DNA of 64,000 bases from IMG/VR virus record IMGVR_UViG_3300046787_000408, positions 186,001 to 250,000 of that record. The stretch is one strand, 5' to 3'. This document shows positions 7,229 to 17,000 of the stretch, piece after piece (the stretch's first letter is position 1; each line of letters opens with the position of its first letter). Origin of the DNA: a virus. The notes beneath the pieces were generated by a model. That model worked only from the letters and a program-made list of their open reading frames with translations, searched no databases and was not told the origin of the DNA. The translations under genes were made by a program, and so were the position numbers.

Positions 7229-7488
7229 AGTATTACTATATGCCCGGATATACTGGCAATTCTGTGTTCAATTCCATGGCCCAACAATTAGCCCAGCCCA
7301 GCGTGATAGTACTGGATCAGGCTCAGGTAGATGAGAATCAATGGTACACCATTAACACTGACCCTGTAATTGCTGCCTGGATTCGACAGCAACCTAAAGA
7401 ACACTGGTACGAGCATCCAAATCACGCATTCAGATCGCTGATGGACATACACGAACATCTGTACACTATGTTGAGGTTAAGAACTTGA
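7225..7488 (+). CDS. Small early protein, unknown
   Basis: 87 residues from the ATG at 7225, overlapping the previous TGA. MKYYYMPGYTGNSVFN start and a Trp/His-rich middle (EHWYEHPNHAFR). Last gene before promoter P8, whose -35 overlaps its stop codon. Function unknown. Confidence 0.7.
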   Translation: MKYYYMPGYTGNSVFNSMAQQLAQPSVIVLDQAQVDENQWYTINTDPVIAAWIRQQPKEHWYEHPNHAFRSLMDIHEHLYTMLRLRT

Positions 7489-7517
7489 TTGACCGCAATA
7501 ACTGTTTATGCTATAAT
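7489..7517 (+). promoter_or_regulatory. Early-type sigma70 promoter P8
   Basis: TTGACC (7489-7494), 17-nt spacer, TATAAT (7512-7517) with TGC before the -10. It precedes the WYL_2-like gene and could also transcribe infA. Confidence 0.88.
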
Positions 7518-7543
7518 AATATATTCACACCAAAGGGAACATC

Positions 7544-7936
7544 ATGACTCTAGACGATACAGTGGCAACATGGAATCAAGCCGAACTTGTGCGCTTGCTA
7601 AAAAATGCACCCGGTACTCAATATCAAGAATCCGACGATGCCAACAAGGCAATCATGCGTGACTGGGTTCGAAGTTTGCTACAAAAAGGACCTGTCACTG
7701 TGATCTTTACCAAAGCAGACGGCACCGATCGTGAAATGCGCTGTACCTTGAACCCAGAACAATTACCCGAAGTCGTGCAAACAGTACCAGTTGATGGCAT
7801 TGTGCTTGAAAGCCGAAAGTCTCGCAAAGAACCAGATCCTCACAGTATTCGAGTGTTTGATCTTGACAAAAACGAATGGCGCAGTTTCCGTTTTGAACGG
7901 TTGCGCAAAGTCAGCGCCGAAATTGTGTTCGGCTAA
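7544..7936 (+). CDS. SH3-barrel (WYL_2/DUF2693-like) protein
   Basis: 130 residues. The segments PVTVIFTKADGTDREMRCTL and VFDLDKNEWRSFRFERLRKV are the two signature parts of the small phage SH3-like beta-barrel family PF10902. A variable N-terminal helix precedes them. Such proteins are frequent early-region genes of T4-like phages and may bind nucleic acid or regulators; the role is unproven. Shine-Dalgarno AAAGGGA. Confidence 0.8.
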   Translation: MTLDDTVATWNQAELVRLLKNAPGTQYQESDDANKAIMRDWVRSLLQKGPVTVIFTKADGTDREMRCTLNPEQLPEVVQTVPVDGIVLESRKSRKEPDPHSIRVFDLDKNEWRSFRFERLRKVSAEIVFG

Positions 7937-7946
7937 GTAATTGCTT

Positions 7947-8165
7947 ATGGCCAAAGAAGAAACTATTAACATGCAAGGAACTGTGGAGGAAATTCTCCCA
8001 GCCGCTATGTTCCGTATCAAGCTAGATAACATAAACACTGTTATACTAGGACATTTATCAGGAAGAATGAGAACCAACAACATCAAGGTGTTGCTTGGGG
8101 ATCGAGTAGAAATGGAACTAAGTCCATATGATTTAACTCGGGGACGTATAACTCGTCGAAAATAA
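7947..8165 (+). CDS. infA: Translation initiation factor IF-1
   Basis: 72 residues, exactly the bacterial IF-1 length. [20 protein letters not shown] corresponds to E. coli [20 protein letters not shown], and [35 protein letters not shown] follow in register: a complete S1/OB fold. IF-1 blocks the ribosomal A site and tunes IF-2 and IF-3 during initiation. A TTG six bases upstream is a less likely start. There is no Shine-Dalgarno; a TAAGTA hexamer ends seven bases before the ATG. A phage copy could bias initiation toward phage mRNAs. Confidence 0.95.
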   Translation: MAKEETINMQGTVEEILPAAMFRIKLDNINTVILGHLSGRMRTNNIKVLLGDRVEMELSPYDLTRGRITRRK

Positions 8166-8168
8166 ATA
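8163..8168 (+). promoter_or_regulatory. Late-type TAAATA promoter, leaderless spacing
   Basis: AAATAAATACTGGCATG: the hexamer ends exactly five bases before the ATG at 8174. In T4 late promoters the start point is six bases past the final A, which here is the A of ATG. The same string TAAATACTGGCATG precedes the gene at 42765. Confidence 0.6.
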
Positions 8169-8173
8169 CTGGC

Positions 8174-8722
8174 ATGGACTTACGCAACACAATTGATCTA
8201 GTAGAAGCTAGCACTAAACCAGCAAAGCTGGAAACTACACCTTTACCTTACGGCGTCAAAGATCTTGAACCTGTAATGAGCAAAGAAACTATTGATTATC
8301 ACTACGAGCACTTGGCCAAAGGATATGCCAAGCGCTACAACGCAGGAGAAGGTAATGCAGATTTTAATCGTGCTGGCAGTTTTTTACACAATAAGTTCTT
8401 CCCTCAGCTTAGGGCTCCTAAAGGTGCCAACCGCCCCCGTGGTGCAGTACTCGCGCTGATAGAAGAACATTTCAAAACATACGAAGACTTCCGAGAAGAA
8501 TTCAAACAAGCAGCCATGAAGATTCAAGGATCTGGATGGGTGTATTTGAGCACTGGTGGGGCAATCAAAACCATTGCCAATCATGCTGTGCGCACAGACA
8601 TCTGTGTGTTGGTTGACTGGTGGGAGCATGCCTGGGCCCTGGACTATCAAAGCGACAAAGAAAAATATCTGGACAATATCTTCAAGATTATTGACTGGGA
8701 TGTTTGCAACGAAAGATTATAA
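8174..8722 (+). CDS. Fe/Mn superoxide dismutase family protein
   Basis: 182 residues. The helical N-domain has HYEHLAKGY (first metal His), then [12 protein letters not shown] (second His), GSGWVYLST and VDWWEHAW (Asp and last His): all four metal ligands of Fe/Mn superoxide dismutases seem present, so it should dismutate superoxide. A 20-residue N-terminal extension, [14 protein letters not shown], is not part of the usual enzyme and contains LVE|A, a match to the T4 prohead-protease rule, so it may be a packaging tag. No Shine-Dalgarno; a late hexamer abuts the start. The Fe-S carrier gene follows immediately. Confidence 0.85.
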   Translation: MDLRNTIDLVEASTKPAKLETTPLPYGVKDLEPVMSKETIDYHYEHLAKGYAKRYNAGEGNADFNRAGSFLHNKFFPQLRAPKGANRPRGAVLALIEEHFKTYEDFREEFKQAAMKIQGSGWVYLSTGGAIKTIANHAVRTDICVLVDWWEHAWALDYQSDKEKYLDNIFKIIDWDVCNERL

Positions 8723-9042
8723 TGAAACTAGATACAAGTGCCGTTACCAAGTTGAAAGATATCTTGGCAGAAGAAAACAACCCCAATGCAAAACTTCGTG
8801 TGTTTGTACAAGGTGGTGGCTGCTCAGGTTTTCAATATGGCTTTACTCTAGATGAAGCCAAGAACGAAGATGACTTTGACTTTAACTATGATCAAGTTAC
8901 TGTTCTAGTAGATGCCATGAGCATGCAGTATCTTGACAATGCTACAATACGTTGGGATGAATCTGACATGGGCTCAAGCTTTGTAATTGACAATCCACAG
9001 GCACAAAGCACTTGTGGATGTGGTAGTAGCTTTAGCGTATAA
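8722..9042 (+). CDS. A-type iron-sulfur carrier (IscA/ErpA-like)
   Basis: 106 residues from the ATG at 8722, sharing its first base with the last base of the dismutase gene. The conserved cysteines are present: [11 protein letters not shown] and the C-terminal CGCGSSF, plus the [13 protein letters not shown] region. Such proteins carry Fe-S clusters to apo-enzymes; the phage encodes two radical SAM proteins that need 4Fe-4S clusters. Convergent with the next gene, overlapping 11 bases at their 3' ends. Confidence 0.92.
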   Translation: MKLDTSAVTKLKDILAEENNPNAKLRVFVQGGGCSGFQYGFTLDEAKNEDDFDFNYDQVTVLVDAMSMQYLDNATIRWDESDMGSSFVIDNPQAQSTCGCGSSFSV

Positions 9043-9412
9043 TTGAATTGGCGGCTTGATTTCGACTTAGTTCAAGATCAAGGTATTCAGCTTCAGAAAG
9101 GCTTGTGGGCAACCCCAGAGCCTTTTGTCTTATGTGTCGCAGTACTTGCCAATCAGTGTTGTTCAGCAGGTGTTGGTGTGCTTTGTTTGATTGTTCTTGT
9201 GCTCGGGTGTTAATTACTGTGTTGCTATAAGGTAACACTGTTTTGGTAGGAATATCAAAATAGTGACTTCGACTGGTCAACAATGCATAGTCACTGTTGC
9301 TGATTTCTACGATTGACACTGTGTCAGGCACAGCAGGTTGATAATCAAGTACGTTGACCACACGGTCATCTTCAATACAAACATAATACATAATTGTCTT
9401 TGTTAATTCCAT
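9032..9412 (-). CDS. Tail fibre assembly-like protein
   Basis: 126 residues. The C-terminal half ([20 protein letters not shown], then [15 protein letters not shown]) follows the TDWxVLR...R pattern of phage tail-fibre assembly chaperones, which bind the fibre C-terminus during trimerisation. It lies directly downstream of the collagen-like fibre gene in the same strand with overlapping stop and start, the standard arrangement for such chaperones. Confidence 0.7.
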   Translation of the reverse strand: MELTKTIMYYVCIEDDRVVNVLDYQPAVPDTVSIVEISNSDYALLTSRSHYFDIPTKTVLPYSNTVINTRAQEQSNKAHQHLLNNTDWQVLRHIRQKALGLPTSLSEAEYLDLELSRNQAANSIIR

Positions 9413-11367
9413 AATGCAATGTAGTTACCAGCTGGTATGGCTCGTTGTTCAGTATTTTGAACCCACACTCTAACACGATCTGCTAGCACTGACCATTGAG
9501 TTCTCATGCTGTCGTTGTTGTCAACAACGCCAGCAAAATACACTTTGCTCAAACTAGCCATGAATCCCGCAAGATTTGACATGGTTTTTCCTGATGGTGG
9601 GAATACGTCAAAGTAATTGGTAGTATCGTCAAAGCTATTGCTGTTTGAGTATCCTACGCATTGCACTGCACTAGCATAGGTAATCTGATACGTGGTGGCT
9701 GAGGCTGATAGTACTCCGCTACTGATGCTTAAACCTGATCCAACCTTGACGCCGCCTAGAGTGCTGGCGCTAGCAGTTGGTAGTACATATGTGGTTCCTG
9801 GCACACCCTGTGGCCCTTGTGGCCCAGTTAGTCCTTGTGGTCCAGTAGGACCGGTCGGTCCCACAGGCCCTTGATTTCCTGGAGTTCCTTGCGGACCTTG
9901 AGTGCCAGTAGGTCCGCGTTCGCCTGGCTCGCCTTGTGGACCTTGAGCACCTGTACTTGTAAATGTAAACACGTTACCAGATTGCAATACGCCAATACCA
10001 GCAAATGTAACTCCGCCAGTGACAGCAGCGTTGGGTCCTTGGATTCGAGTAAGACCAGTGTTGGTAATAGTAATGGTTGACGCAGTGGTAACAGGGTTTG
10101 TGCCTGTGATAGCAATAGCATTGCCTGCTTCAAAAGTGATGCTGGTTACTGTACCGCCAGCATCAGGAAACTGTTGAGATTGCCATGTAGACCCAGTGCT
10201 GATCAACACATTACCTGCGGCTCCCGGAGCTATGGTATTCAGCGGGCTGGTTCCGTTGCCCACTACCAGTGCGTTTGTGGCCAAGCTATTGACACCAGTG
10301 CCACCAAACACCACTGCCAACGGAGTAGTAAGTCCAGTCAATGATGTAATGTCAGAGTTGTTGCCTTGTGACGCAGCAAACAAATTGGTTCTGGCTCCAG
10401 CAATGGTATTTGCTCCTGTGCCGCCTGATGTTATAGCAATAGGGGTAATACCTGTAATAGTTCCGCCTGTTATGGTCACTGCGTCAGAGTTCTGAGATGC
10501 AATAGTGCCCACATTGGTAGTGGCACCTGTACCCAAGCCCAGGTTGGTTCTTGCACCCGCTGCGGTGTTTGCCCCAGTGCCGCCTAGCACAATAGGTAAT
10601 GTGGCGCTAGCAGCCAATGTACCACTGGTACTAACCACAACACCAGTAGTGGTATTGTTCAAGCTTAGAACGCCAATGTTGGCAATGTCGCCTCCAGTGA
10701 TAGACACTGCATTGGCATCTTGAGTAGCAATAGATCCTAACCCTAGATTCAGTCTTGCGCCTGGCGCAGTTGATGCTCCAGTACCTCCTGATGCCAGTGG
10801 AATAGGAGCACTGAGTCCTGATATTGTGCCACCTGTGATAGATACAGCATTGGAGTTTTGCTGGCTCATGGTGCCCAAACTGCCAGTGGCTGCTTGCACA
10901 AATTCTGTGGTTGCTATCTGTGTAGTGCTAGTTCCCAGGGCCGCAGTGGGTGCTCTAGGAGTGCCAGAAAATATAGGACTATTACTAACAAACGCTGTGG
11001 TAGCTAGTTGTGTGGTTGCTGTGCCCGATGCCGCGGTGGGCGCCACAGGAACACCAGTAAACACAGGACTGATTTTTTGAGCTTGCACATACGTTTCTGA
11101 CGCAAATCCTGCCCAGACGTTGGCAGTGTTGTATGCAGACATAGAGTCTGTTGCACTATTGTACCACAATTGCCCCAACACAGGTCTACTAGGAGCTGTG
11201 GGACTGGCAAAGTTTTCCAGCAAATATACCAAGTTTTCGTTTTGGTCAGTACCATAATTGGTTACGCCTTGCCCCACAAGTGCAAGGTTTGTGGCGCTGG
11301 TATTCACTGTGCCGTCAGGTACTACTGCAACGATGTTCCCGCGACTGTTGTTGATGATATAACTCAT
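9403..11367 (-). CDS. Collagen-like tail fibre protein
   Basis: 654 residues. The N-terminal part ([20 protein letters not shown]...[12 protein letters not shown]) looks like a virion attachment domain. It is followed by several [20 protein letters not shown]-type repeats typical of tail fibres, then about 20 Gly-X-Y triplets ([13 protein letters not shown]...), a collagen-like triple helix near residues 475-525, and a C-terminal globular tip. A GGAG ribosome site lies just upstream, and a TAAATA late hexamer at 11387-11392. Likely receptor-binding or long fibre. Confidence 0.88.
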   Translation of the reverse strand: MSYIINNSRGNIVAVVPDGTVNTSATNLALVGQGVTNYGTDQNENLVYLLENFASPTAPSRPVLGQLWYNSATDSMSAYNTANVWAGFASETYVQAQKISPVFTGVPVAPTAASGTATTQLATTAFVSNSPIFSGTPRAPTAALGTSTTQIATTEFVQAATGSLGTMSQQNSNAVSITGGTISGLSAPIPLASGGTGASTAPGARLNLGLGSIATQDANAVSITGGDIANIGVLSLNNTTTGVVVSTSGTLAASATLPIVLGGTGANTAAGARTNLGLGTGATTNVGTIASQNSDAVTITGGTITGITPIAITSGGTGANTIAGARTNLFAASQGNNSDITSLTGLTTPLAVVFGGTGVNSLATNALVVGNGTSPLNTIAPGAAGNVLISTGSTWQSQQFPDAGGTVTSITFEAGNAIAITGTNPVTTASTITITNTGLTRIQGPNAAVTGGVTFAGIGVLQSGNVFTFTSTGAQGPQGEPGERGPTGTQGPQGTPGNQGPVGPTGPTGPQGLTGPQGPQGVPGTTYVLPTASASTLGGVKVGSGLSISSGVLSASATTYQITYASAVQCVGYSNSNSFDDTTNYFDVFPPSGKTMSNLAGFMASLSKVYFAGVVDNNDSMRTQWSVLADRVRVWVQNTEQRAIPAGNYIALWN

Positions 11368-11386
11368 TGATCACTCCGATTATGAA

Positions 11387-11392
11387 TATTTA
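11387..11392 (-). promoter_or_regulatory. Late-type TAAATA promoter for the collagen-like fibre
   Basis: Read on the minus strand, GGCTAAATATTC lies 19 bases before the ATG. It is back to back with the plus-strand hexamer at 11431, so the divergent fibre genes each have a late-type hexamer. Confidence 0.55.
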
Positions 11393-11430
11393 GCCCAGAT
11401 CCAAGTGTGTGGCCTAGTCTAGGCTTTTGG

Positions 11431-11436
11431 TAAATA
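11431..11436 (+). promoter_or_regulatory. Late-type TAAATA promoter for the fibre cluster
   Basis: GGTAAATACAGC, 21 bases upstream of the ATG at 11458, with a purine-rich AAGAGGA ribosome site in between. Start of the 9-kb plus-strand fibre cluster. Confidence 0.55.
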
Positions 11437-11457
11437 CAGCTAAGAGGACTCTAATTT

Positions 11458-14073
11458 ATGGTACAGCAAGTAATCAACATAGGAAACGTGGCCAACGATG
11501 GCGACGGCGATCCGTTACGCACTGCATTCGAAAAAACAAACGAAAATTTTACAGAATTGTTCAACATTGGCGGTATTACTGGCATTGCAAACGGTACCAG
11601 CAATATAAGTATTCTTGAAGATTCTACAATCAACATGAGCAGCGCCAACGTGGCCAACGTGATAATTGTGTCAGGAACTGGCGCAACTGTGCGAGGCACA
11701 ATGGCTGCAAACATCATAAGTGCATCTGGAAACGTGGTATCTAGTGGCTTGTTTGTGGGCAACGGTGCTTTGCTAACAGGTGTAACTTCTAGTGCGCCAG
11801 CTAATGCTATTATTGGTAATACTCTCAGTGCCAACGTGGTTAATTCAAGCTTGGAAACTGTTGGGGTATTGACCAGTGTAAGTGTAAGCGGAAACGTTGT
11901 TGGTGGCAACATTCGAACTGCTGGACAAATATCAGCCACCGGCAACATTTTTGGCAGTAATCTTGACGCAGACGGTGTAGTACGTGCTACTGGAAACATC
12001 ACAGGTGGCAACTTGGTCACCAGTGGGGATATTGTAGTAAGCGGTGCAGCATCTGTAGTTGGTAACATAAACGCTAGCTTTTTTGTAGGTAACGGGCGTC
12101 AGTTAACTGGTATCATTGTTAGTGCCGATGCTGCACTTATTTCAGGAACCACACTCAGCGCCAACGTAATCAACTCTAGTTTGCAAACTGTGGGTTCTCT
12201 CAACAGCTTGATAGTAAGCAATGCGTTGGGCGGCAGTGGCAATATTACCAGCAATAACATGTCAGCTCTGGCTGAAATATCAGCATTTGGCAATGTTACT
12301 GGCGGCAACTTGGTTACTGTAGGCAAGTTACAATCAGCCAGTATAGATACTGGTGACATAGTTGGAGGCAACTTGAGCTTGCCTGGCGGGGATATTGGAA
12401 CAGCCAACGTTACTGCAACTGCCCGAGTCCAAGGAGCAGTGCTAACAGCATCAGGTAATATCACTGGTGGCAACGTATACACTGCTGGGTTGATCAGTGC
12501 AGCAGGTAATATCACGGGCGGCAATTTGAATATCAACGGATTGGTCACCATTGGTAATCTTGACCTTGCTAACATGACTGCTGCGGGTAATGTATCCGCT
12601 GGCAACTTGACCACTGGTGGATTTGTTAGTGCTACAGGCAACATCACTGGTGGTAACATCAACTCTGGTGGGTTGGTCAGTGTTACCGGTGCAGTCACAT
12701 CAGGGGGCAACGTTACTGGTGCCAATATCATTACTGGTGGGCTGATTACGGCTACTGGAAACATCACAGGTGGCAACATTGCTACAGCTGGTTTGATCAC
12801 TGTTACAGGAACAGTAACTGGAGGCAACTTGCTCACTGCTGGCTCACTCAGTGCTGGGGGCAACGCAATCATTGGCGGCAACTTGACAGTCAATGGCGAC
12901 TTGGTTTACAACAACGTAACTACCCTAGCCATTGAAGACCCTGTTGTGGGAATTGGCCGCGGTGCCAACAACGCTCCGTTAACCAGTAATGATGGCAAAG
13001 ACCGAGGTATTGAGCTTTGGTACTACAGCGGCAGTGAAAGCTCTGCTTTTGTTGGATACGATAACTCTGCAGGCAAATTGATTGCTGCCACTTCAGTTAG
13101 TATCACAAACGAGTTGGTCACAGTTAATTCTTACGGCAACATGATTGTGGGCGGGCTTGAGTCAACTACTGTTAGTGCATCAGGCAATATAACTAGTGGT
13201 AATTTGGTCACAGGCGGAGTTGTAAGCGCAAGTGGCAATATCTCTGGTGGCAACATAAATGCAACTGGACTGAGTCTTAGCGGAAACGTAGTATCTGCGT
13301 TCTCTGTCACTAGTAACATCACAGGTGGTAACATCACCACTCCTGGTAGAGTTAGTGCTACTGGTAATTTAATTGGCAGCAGTATCAATACTGGCGATAT
13401 CAGCTTGACTGGCAATGTAATCACAGCGCTTAATGTTAGCGGCAATATCACAGGACCAAACTTGTTCAGTACTGGCATACTCAGTGCTACAGGAAACATC
13501 ACAGGTGGCAACGTTAGTGCTACTGAATACACTGGTGTCACTTCTAGTGTAAGCGGCAACGTCACAGGCGGTAACATTGTTACTGTGGGTGTTGTAACTT
13601 CAGTTGGCACAGTTACTGGCGGTAATTTGGTCACTGGTGGATTTGTTAGTGCCACAGGAAACATCACAGGTGGCAACGTTAACACTGGTGCTATCAGCTT
13701 GAGCGGCAATATTATTTCAGCGCTTAACGTAACTGGCAACGTAACTGGCGGCAACATTACTACCCCTGGTAGAGTTAGTGCTACTGGTAACCTAGTAGGC
13801 GGAAACTTACAAGCTGCTGGCCTAAGCCTGTCAGGCAACGTAGTTTCAGCACTGAATGTTACTGGCAACGTAACTGGTGGCAACGTTATTGCACCTGGAC
13901 AAATCAGTGCTACTGGTAACGTAAATGGTGGCAACGTTAACGTAACTACAGGCATGTTGACTCTGGCATCTCTTGCAGCAGATCCTGGCGGTGTGCCAGT
14001 TGGATCTATATACTATAATACCAGTCTTGGTCGCATCAGAGGCTTGCAAGCATCTGGTTGGACTAGTCTATAA
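11458..14073 (+). CDS. Large tail fibre with SATGNITGGN repeats
   Basis: 871 residues. The N-terminal module NIGNVANDGDGDPLRTAFEK...NFTELF is a fibre attachment domain common in T4-like phages. More than 30 copies of a roughly 15-18-residue unit (S-A-T-G-N-I-T-G-G-N plus a hydrophobic linker) follow, most easily read as a beta-solenoid shaft. A central globular insert (about 470-540, VTTLAIEDPVVGIG) and a short tip (GSIYYNTSLGRIRGL) interrupt and end it. The internal DNA repeats make this gene prone to length change by recombination. Confidence 0.88.
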   Translation: MVQQVINIGNVANDGDGDPLRTAFEKTNENFTELFNIGGITGIANGTSNISILEDSTINMSSANVANVIIVSGTGATVRGTMAANIISASGNVVSSGLFVGNGALLTGVTSSAPANAIIGNTLSANVVNSSLETVGVLTSVSVSGNVVGGNIRTAGQISATGNIFGSNLDADGVVRATGNITGGNLVTSGDIVVSGAASVVGNINASFFVGNGRQLTGIIVSADAALISGTTLSANVINSSLQTVGSLNSLIVSNALGGSGNITSNNMSALAEISAFGNVTGGNLVTVGKLQSASIDTGDIVGGNLSLPGGDIGTANVTATARVQGAVLTASGNITGGNVYTAGLISAAGNITGGNLNINGLVTIGNLDLANMTAAGNVSAGNLTTGGFVSATGNITGGNINSGGLVSVTGAVTSGGNVTGANIITGGLITATGNITGGNIATAGLITVTGTVTGGNLLTAGSLSAGGNAIIGGNLTVNGDLVYNNVTTLAIEDPVVGIGRGANNAPLTSNDGKDRGIELWYYSGSESSAFVGYDNSAGKLIAATSVSITNELVTVNSYGNMIVGGLESTTVSASGNITSGNLVTGGVVSASGNISGGNINATGLSLSGNVVSAFSVTSNITGGNITTPGRVSATGNLIGSSINTGDISLTGNVITALNVSGNITGPNLFSTGILSATGNITGGNVSATEYTGVTSSVSGNVTGGNIVTVGVVTSVGTVTGGNLVTGGFVSATGNITGGNVNTGAISLSGNIISALNVTGNVTGGNITTPGRVSATGNLVGGNLQAAGLSLSGNVVSALNVTGNVTGGNVIAPGQISATGNVNGGNVNVTTGMLTLASLAADPGGVPVGSIYYNTSLGRIRGLQASGWTSL

Positions 14074-14085
14074 GGTTCAAAGAAC

Positions 14086-17000
14086 ATGGCACAACCTGTT
14101 TGGCAAACTGCTTCTGGCAGCTTAGGCGTTATACCTGAAGGGGTATTTTTTCAACAGACACTAACTGCAACTGATGCAGATCTTGGTCCTGTTACCTACA
14201 CAGTGATTGCAGGTTCTTTGCCAGCTGGCGTACAATGTACTACTTCAGGACAAATTGTTGGAGTTCCTACTGCTACTGCAAGTTTACAAGGTGTACCAAC
14301 ATCTGTAAACCAAGACGTTACTAGCAAATTTGTAGTACGTGCAACTGCTTCTGGGCGTATTGCAGACAGAACTTTCACACTAACTATAACAGGCAATGAT
14401 ATTCCATTGTTTATTACCCCTGCTGGCAGCATTGGCACATTCTACGACGGCGACGAAGTCAGCATTCAGATTCAATACACTGACGACGATCCTGACGACA
14501 CCATAGTGGTAAGTCTAGCATCAGGGCTATTACCTCCTGGACTCACAATCAGTTCCACTGGCGCAATTTCTGGTTATATTCGCCCCGCTACCCCCTTGGA
14601 TCAAACTCCAGGGTTTGACGAAACTGCGGCTGACGCTGAGCCATATGACTTTGTGGTAGATTTTGTCAGCAGAAACTATCAATTTACTCTAGAAGTCAGC
14701 GATGGCAAAAGTCGCGACCTACGGCAGTTTACTATATTTGTGTATTCCCGTAATGAAATCACAGCAGATACTACCCAAATCACTGCTGACAATGATTTTG
14801 TAACTGCTGACGAAACCAACAATCGTGCGCCGTTCTTGACCAATGCTGTGCCCAGTGATTTGGGTCGAGTGCGCAGTGACAACTATTTCTCCTATCAGTT
14901 TGTTGGTGACGACTACGACACTGAAGATATTTCATATGCCATCAGTGTCAATACTGGATTTGGACTGCCACCTGGACTAGAACTAGATCCTGCCACTGGT
15001 TGGTTGTACGGCGTACTGCCAGACCAAGGAACTACTGAAGTTGAATACAGTTTCAACATCACAGTGTATCAGACACAGCCAGTAGAGTCATCTGTGGAAT
15101 GTACTGCAACCACAGCTGGCACCAACAGAATAACATGTACCAGTACCACTTCGCTTGGGGTAGGCGAACCGCTAAAGTTTTCAGGTACTGCACTTGGTGG
15201 CATCAGTCTAGCTGACAACACCTTGTACTATGTGCTGAGCATAGTTGACCAGTATAGATTTACTATTGCTGCTAGCCCAACCTCTACGGTGCCAGTAACA
15301 TTAACAACCAGTTCAGGGTCAATGACTGCTAGTCCAGTAATTGCTAGTCGTCCTTATCCTTTCTCGCTGACCATTGTGGGAGCTATTGATAGTGAAATCA
15401 CTTGGCTTACTGACAGCAACCTTGGTACTATTGTCAACGGTTCCACAAGTCTGCTGCGAGTAGATGCTGTGAACCGAGGAGGTCGAGAATTACAATATCG
15501 CTTGGCATCAGGTGAGTTCAATAGTTTACCACAAGGTCTTGAATTGCTACCATCTGGAGACATTGCTGGCCGTGTAACGTTTAACACTTTTGCTATTGAC
15601 CTTGGTGATACTACATTTGATTCCAACCAGACTATATGGGATAGCGAATTTGATTTTGTGGTCAATGCTTATGCTCCAGACACACAACAATTGCTTTACA
15701 ACGTTTCAGAAATTTTGATTACTGACGGTGGCAGTGGGTATAACGATCTAAGTCCTCCTACAATTGTGTTTGAAACACCAATTGGCGCTAGTGCTGTGCA
15801 GGCCTTGGTCGGAAACGTTACTATTGTTGATGGTGCAATCACTGCGGTACAAGTCAGCAACAGCGGAGCTGGGTACACTGGACCTGCCAATATTACTATC
15901 ACAGAAGGCTTTGGCGGATCTGGTGCAGTATTGACACCGGTTATGCAAGTTACTGGCACTAGAGACGTTGTTAGTGTGTTCAAGTCATTCACGCTCAAAG
16001 TGATCCGAGAATACAATGCGCCTTATCAGAATCTATATGTGCAGGCTATGCCACCCGAAGCTGACCGTGCCTTGATTGCAACATTGCTAGACAATCCAAA
16101 CATCTTTGTACCAGACTATCTGTACAGACCTACTGATCCCAACTTTGGTCTTAGCACTAGAGTCACATATCAACATGCTTTTGGTCTTGCACCTGATGCA
16201 CTAGAAGTCTATGTCGAAAGTTTGTATTTCAATCACTACTGGAAGAACTTGGTTCTGGGGTCTATTGAAACTGCTGTGGCTCGTGATGCCAATGACAATA
16301 TTGTGTATGAAGTAGTATACAGCAAGATTATTGATAACTTGGTAAATGATGCTGGACAAAGTGTGAGCAAAATTGTAACACTGCCATATGCTATCATTGA
16401 TCCTGCTGATGGCAGCTCAGAAATACGCGAAGTATACCCCAACAGCTTGATCAACATGCGTGACCAAGTTATTGATACTGTGGGACAAATTTCTCCTGGA
16501 TTGCCTTTGTGGATGACGTCAAAACAAATTGACGGCAGAGTGCTGGGCTTTACTCCAGCATGGGTAATTGCTTATGTCAAGCCTGGACGTGGACGACAAA
16601 TTGCATATTACTTGCAGACACAATTTGGCGAACAACTAAACAAAGTAGACTTCAAGGTTGATCGATATATTCTTGATCGTTCCTTGAGTTTGAACTGGGA
16701 CACTGCCACACAAGACTGGACTCCTGAACCCAGTCTCACCACATTTGATAGATTTGATACATCAGGGTATGAATTCTATGGCAACGTTAGTATTGCGACC
16801 AACCTAGCTTATAGTGACGTTAACGAACGCACCCTAGACTACATCAATTCTCTTGGAGGCCTTGATGGTGAAATTTCACAAGTCAATGGTGACACTATAG
16901 TATTTGTCAAGCAGGAAGATTACACTATACCTGGCGGAAGCTCTTATTCTACAGTGGATGCTGCCTGGCAAGAATACGTGACTGTGTATGATGTTCCTGA

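Noticed and set aside
9692-10723. Open frames antisense to the collagen-like fibre
   Set aside because: Product of GC-biased Gly-X-Y and repeat codons, no starts with ribosome sites.
12099-12893. 264-residue minus-strand frame rich in Pro, Val and Leu
   Set aside because: Antisense shadow of the repetitive SATGN fibre gene; the repeat composition alone keeps the frame open. Same for 13131-13955.
11458-14073. Tandem repeats that could be read as a CRISPR array
   Set aside because: Units are in-frame protein repeats without constant-length spacers, and no cas genes are near.
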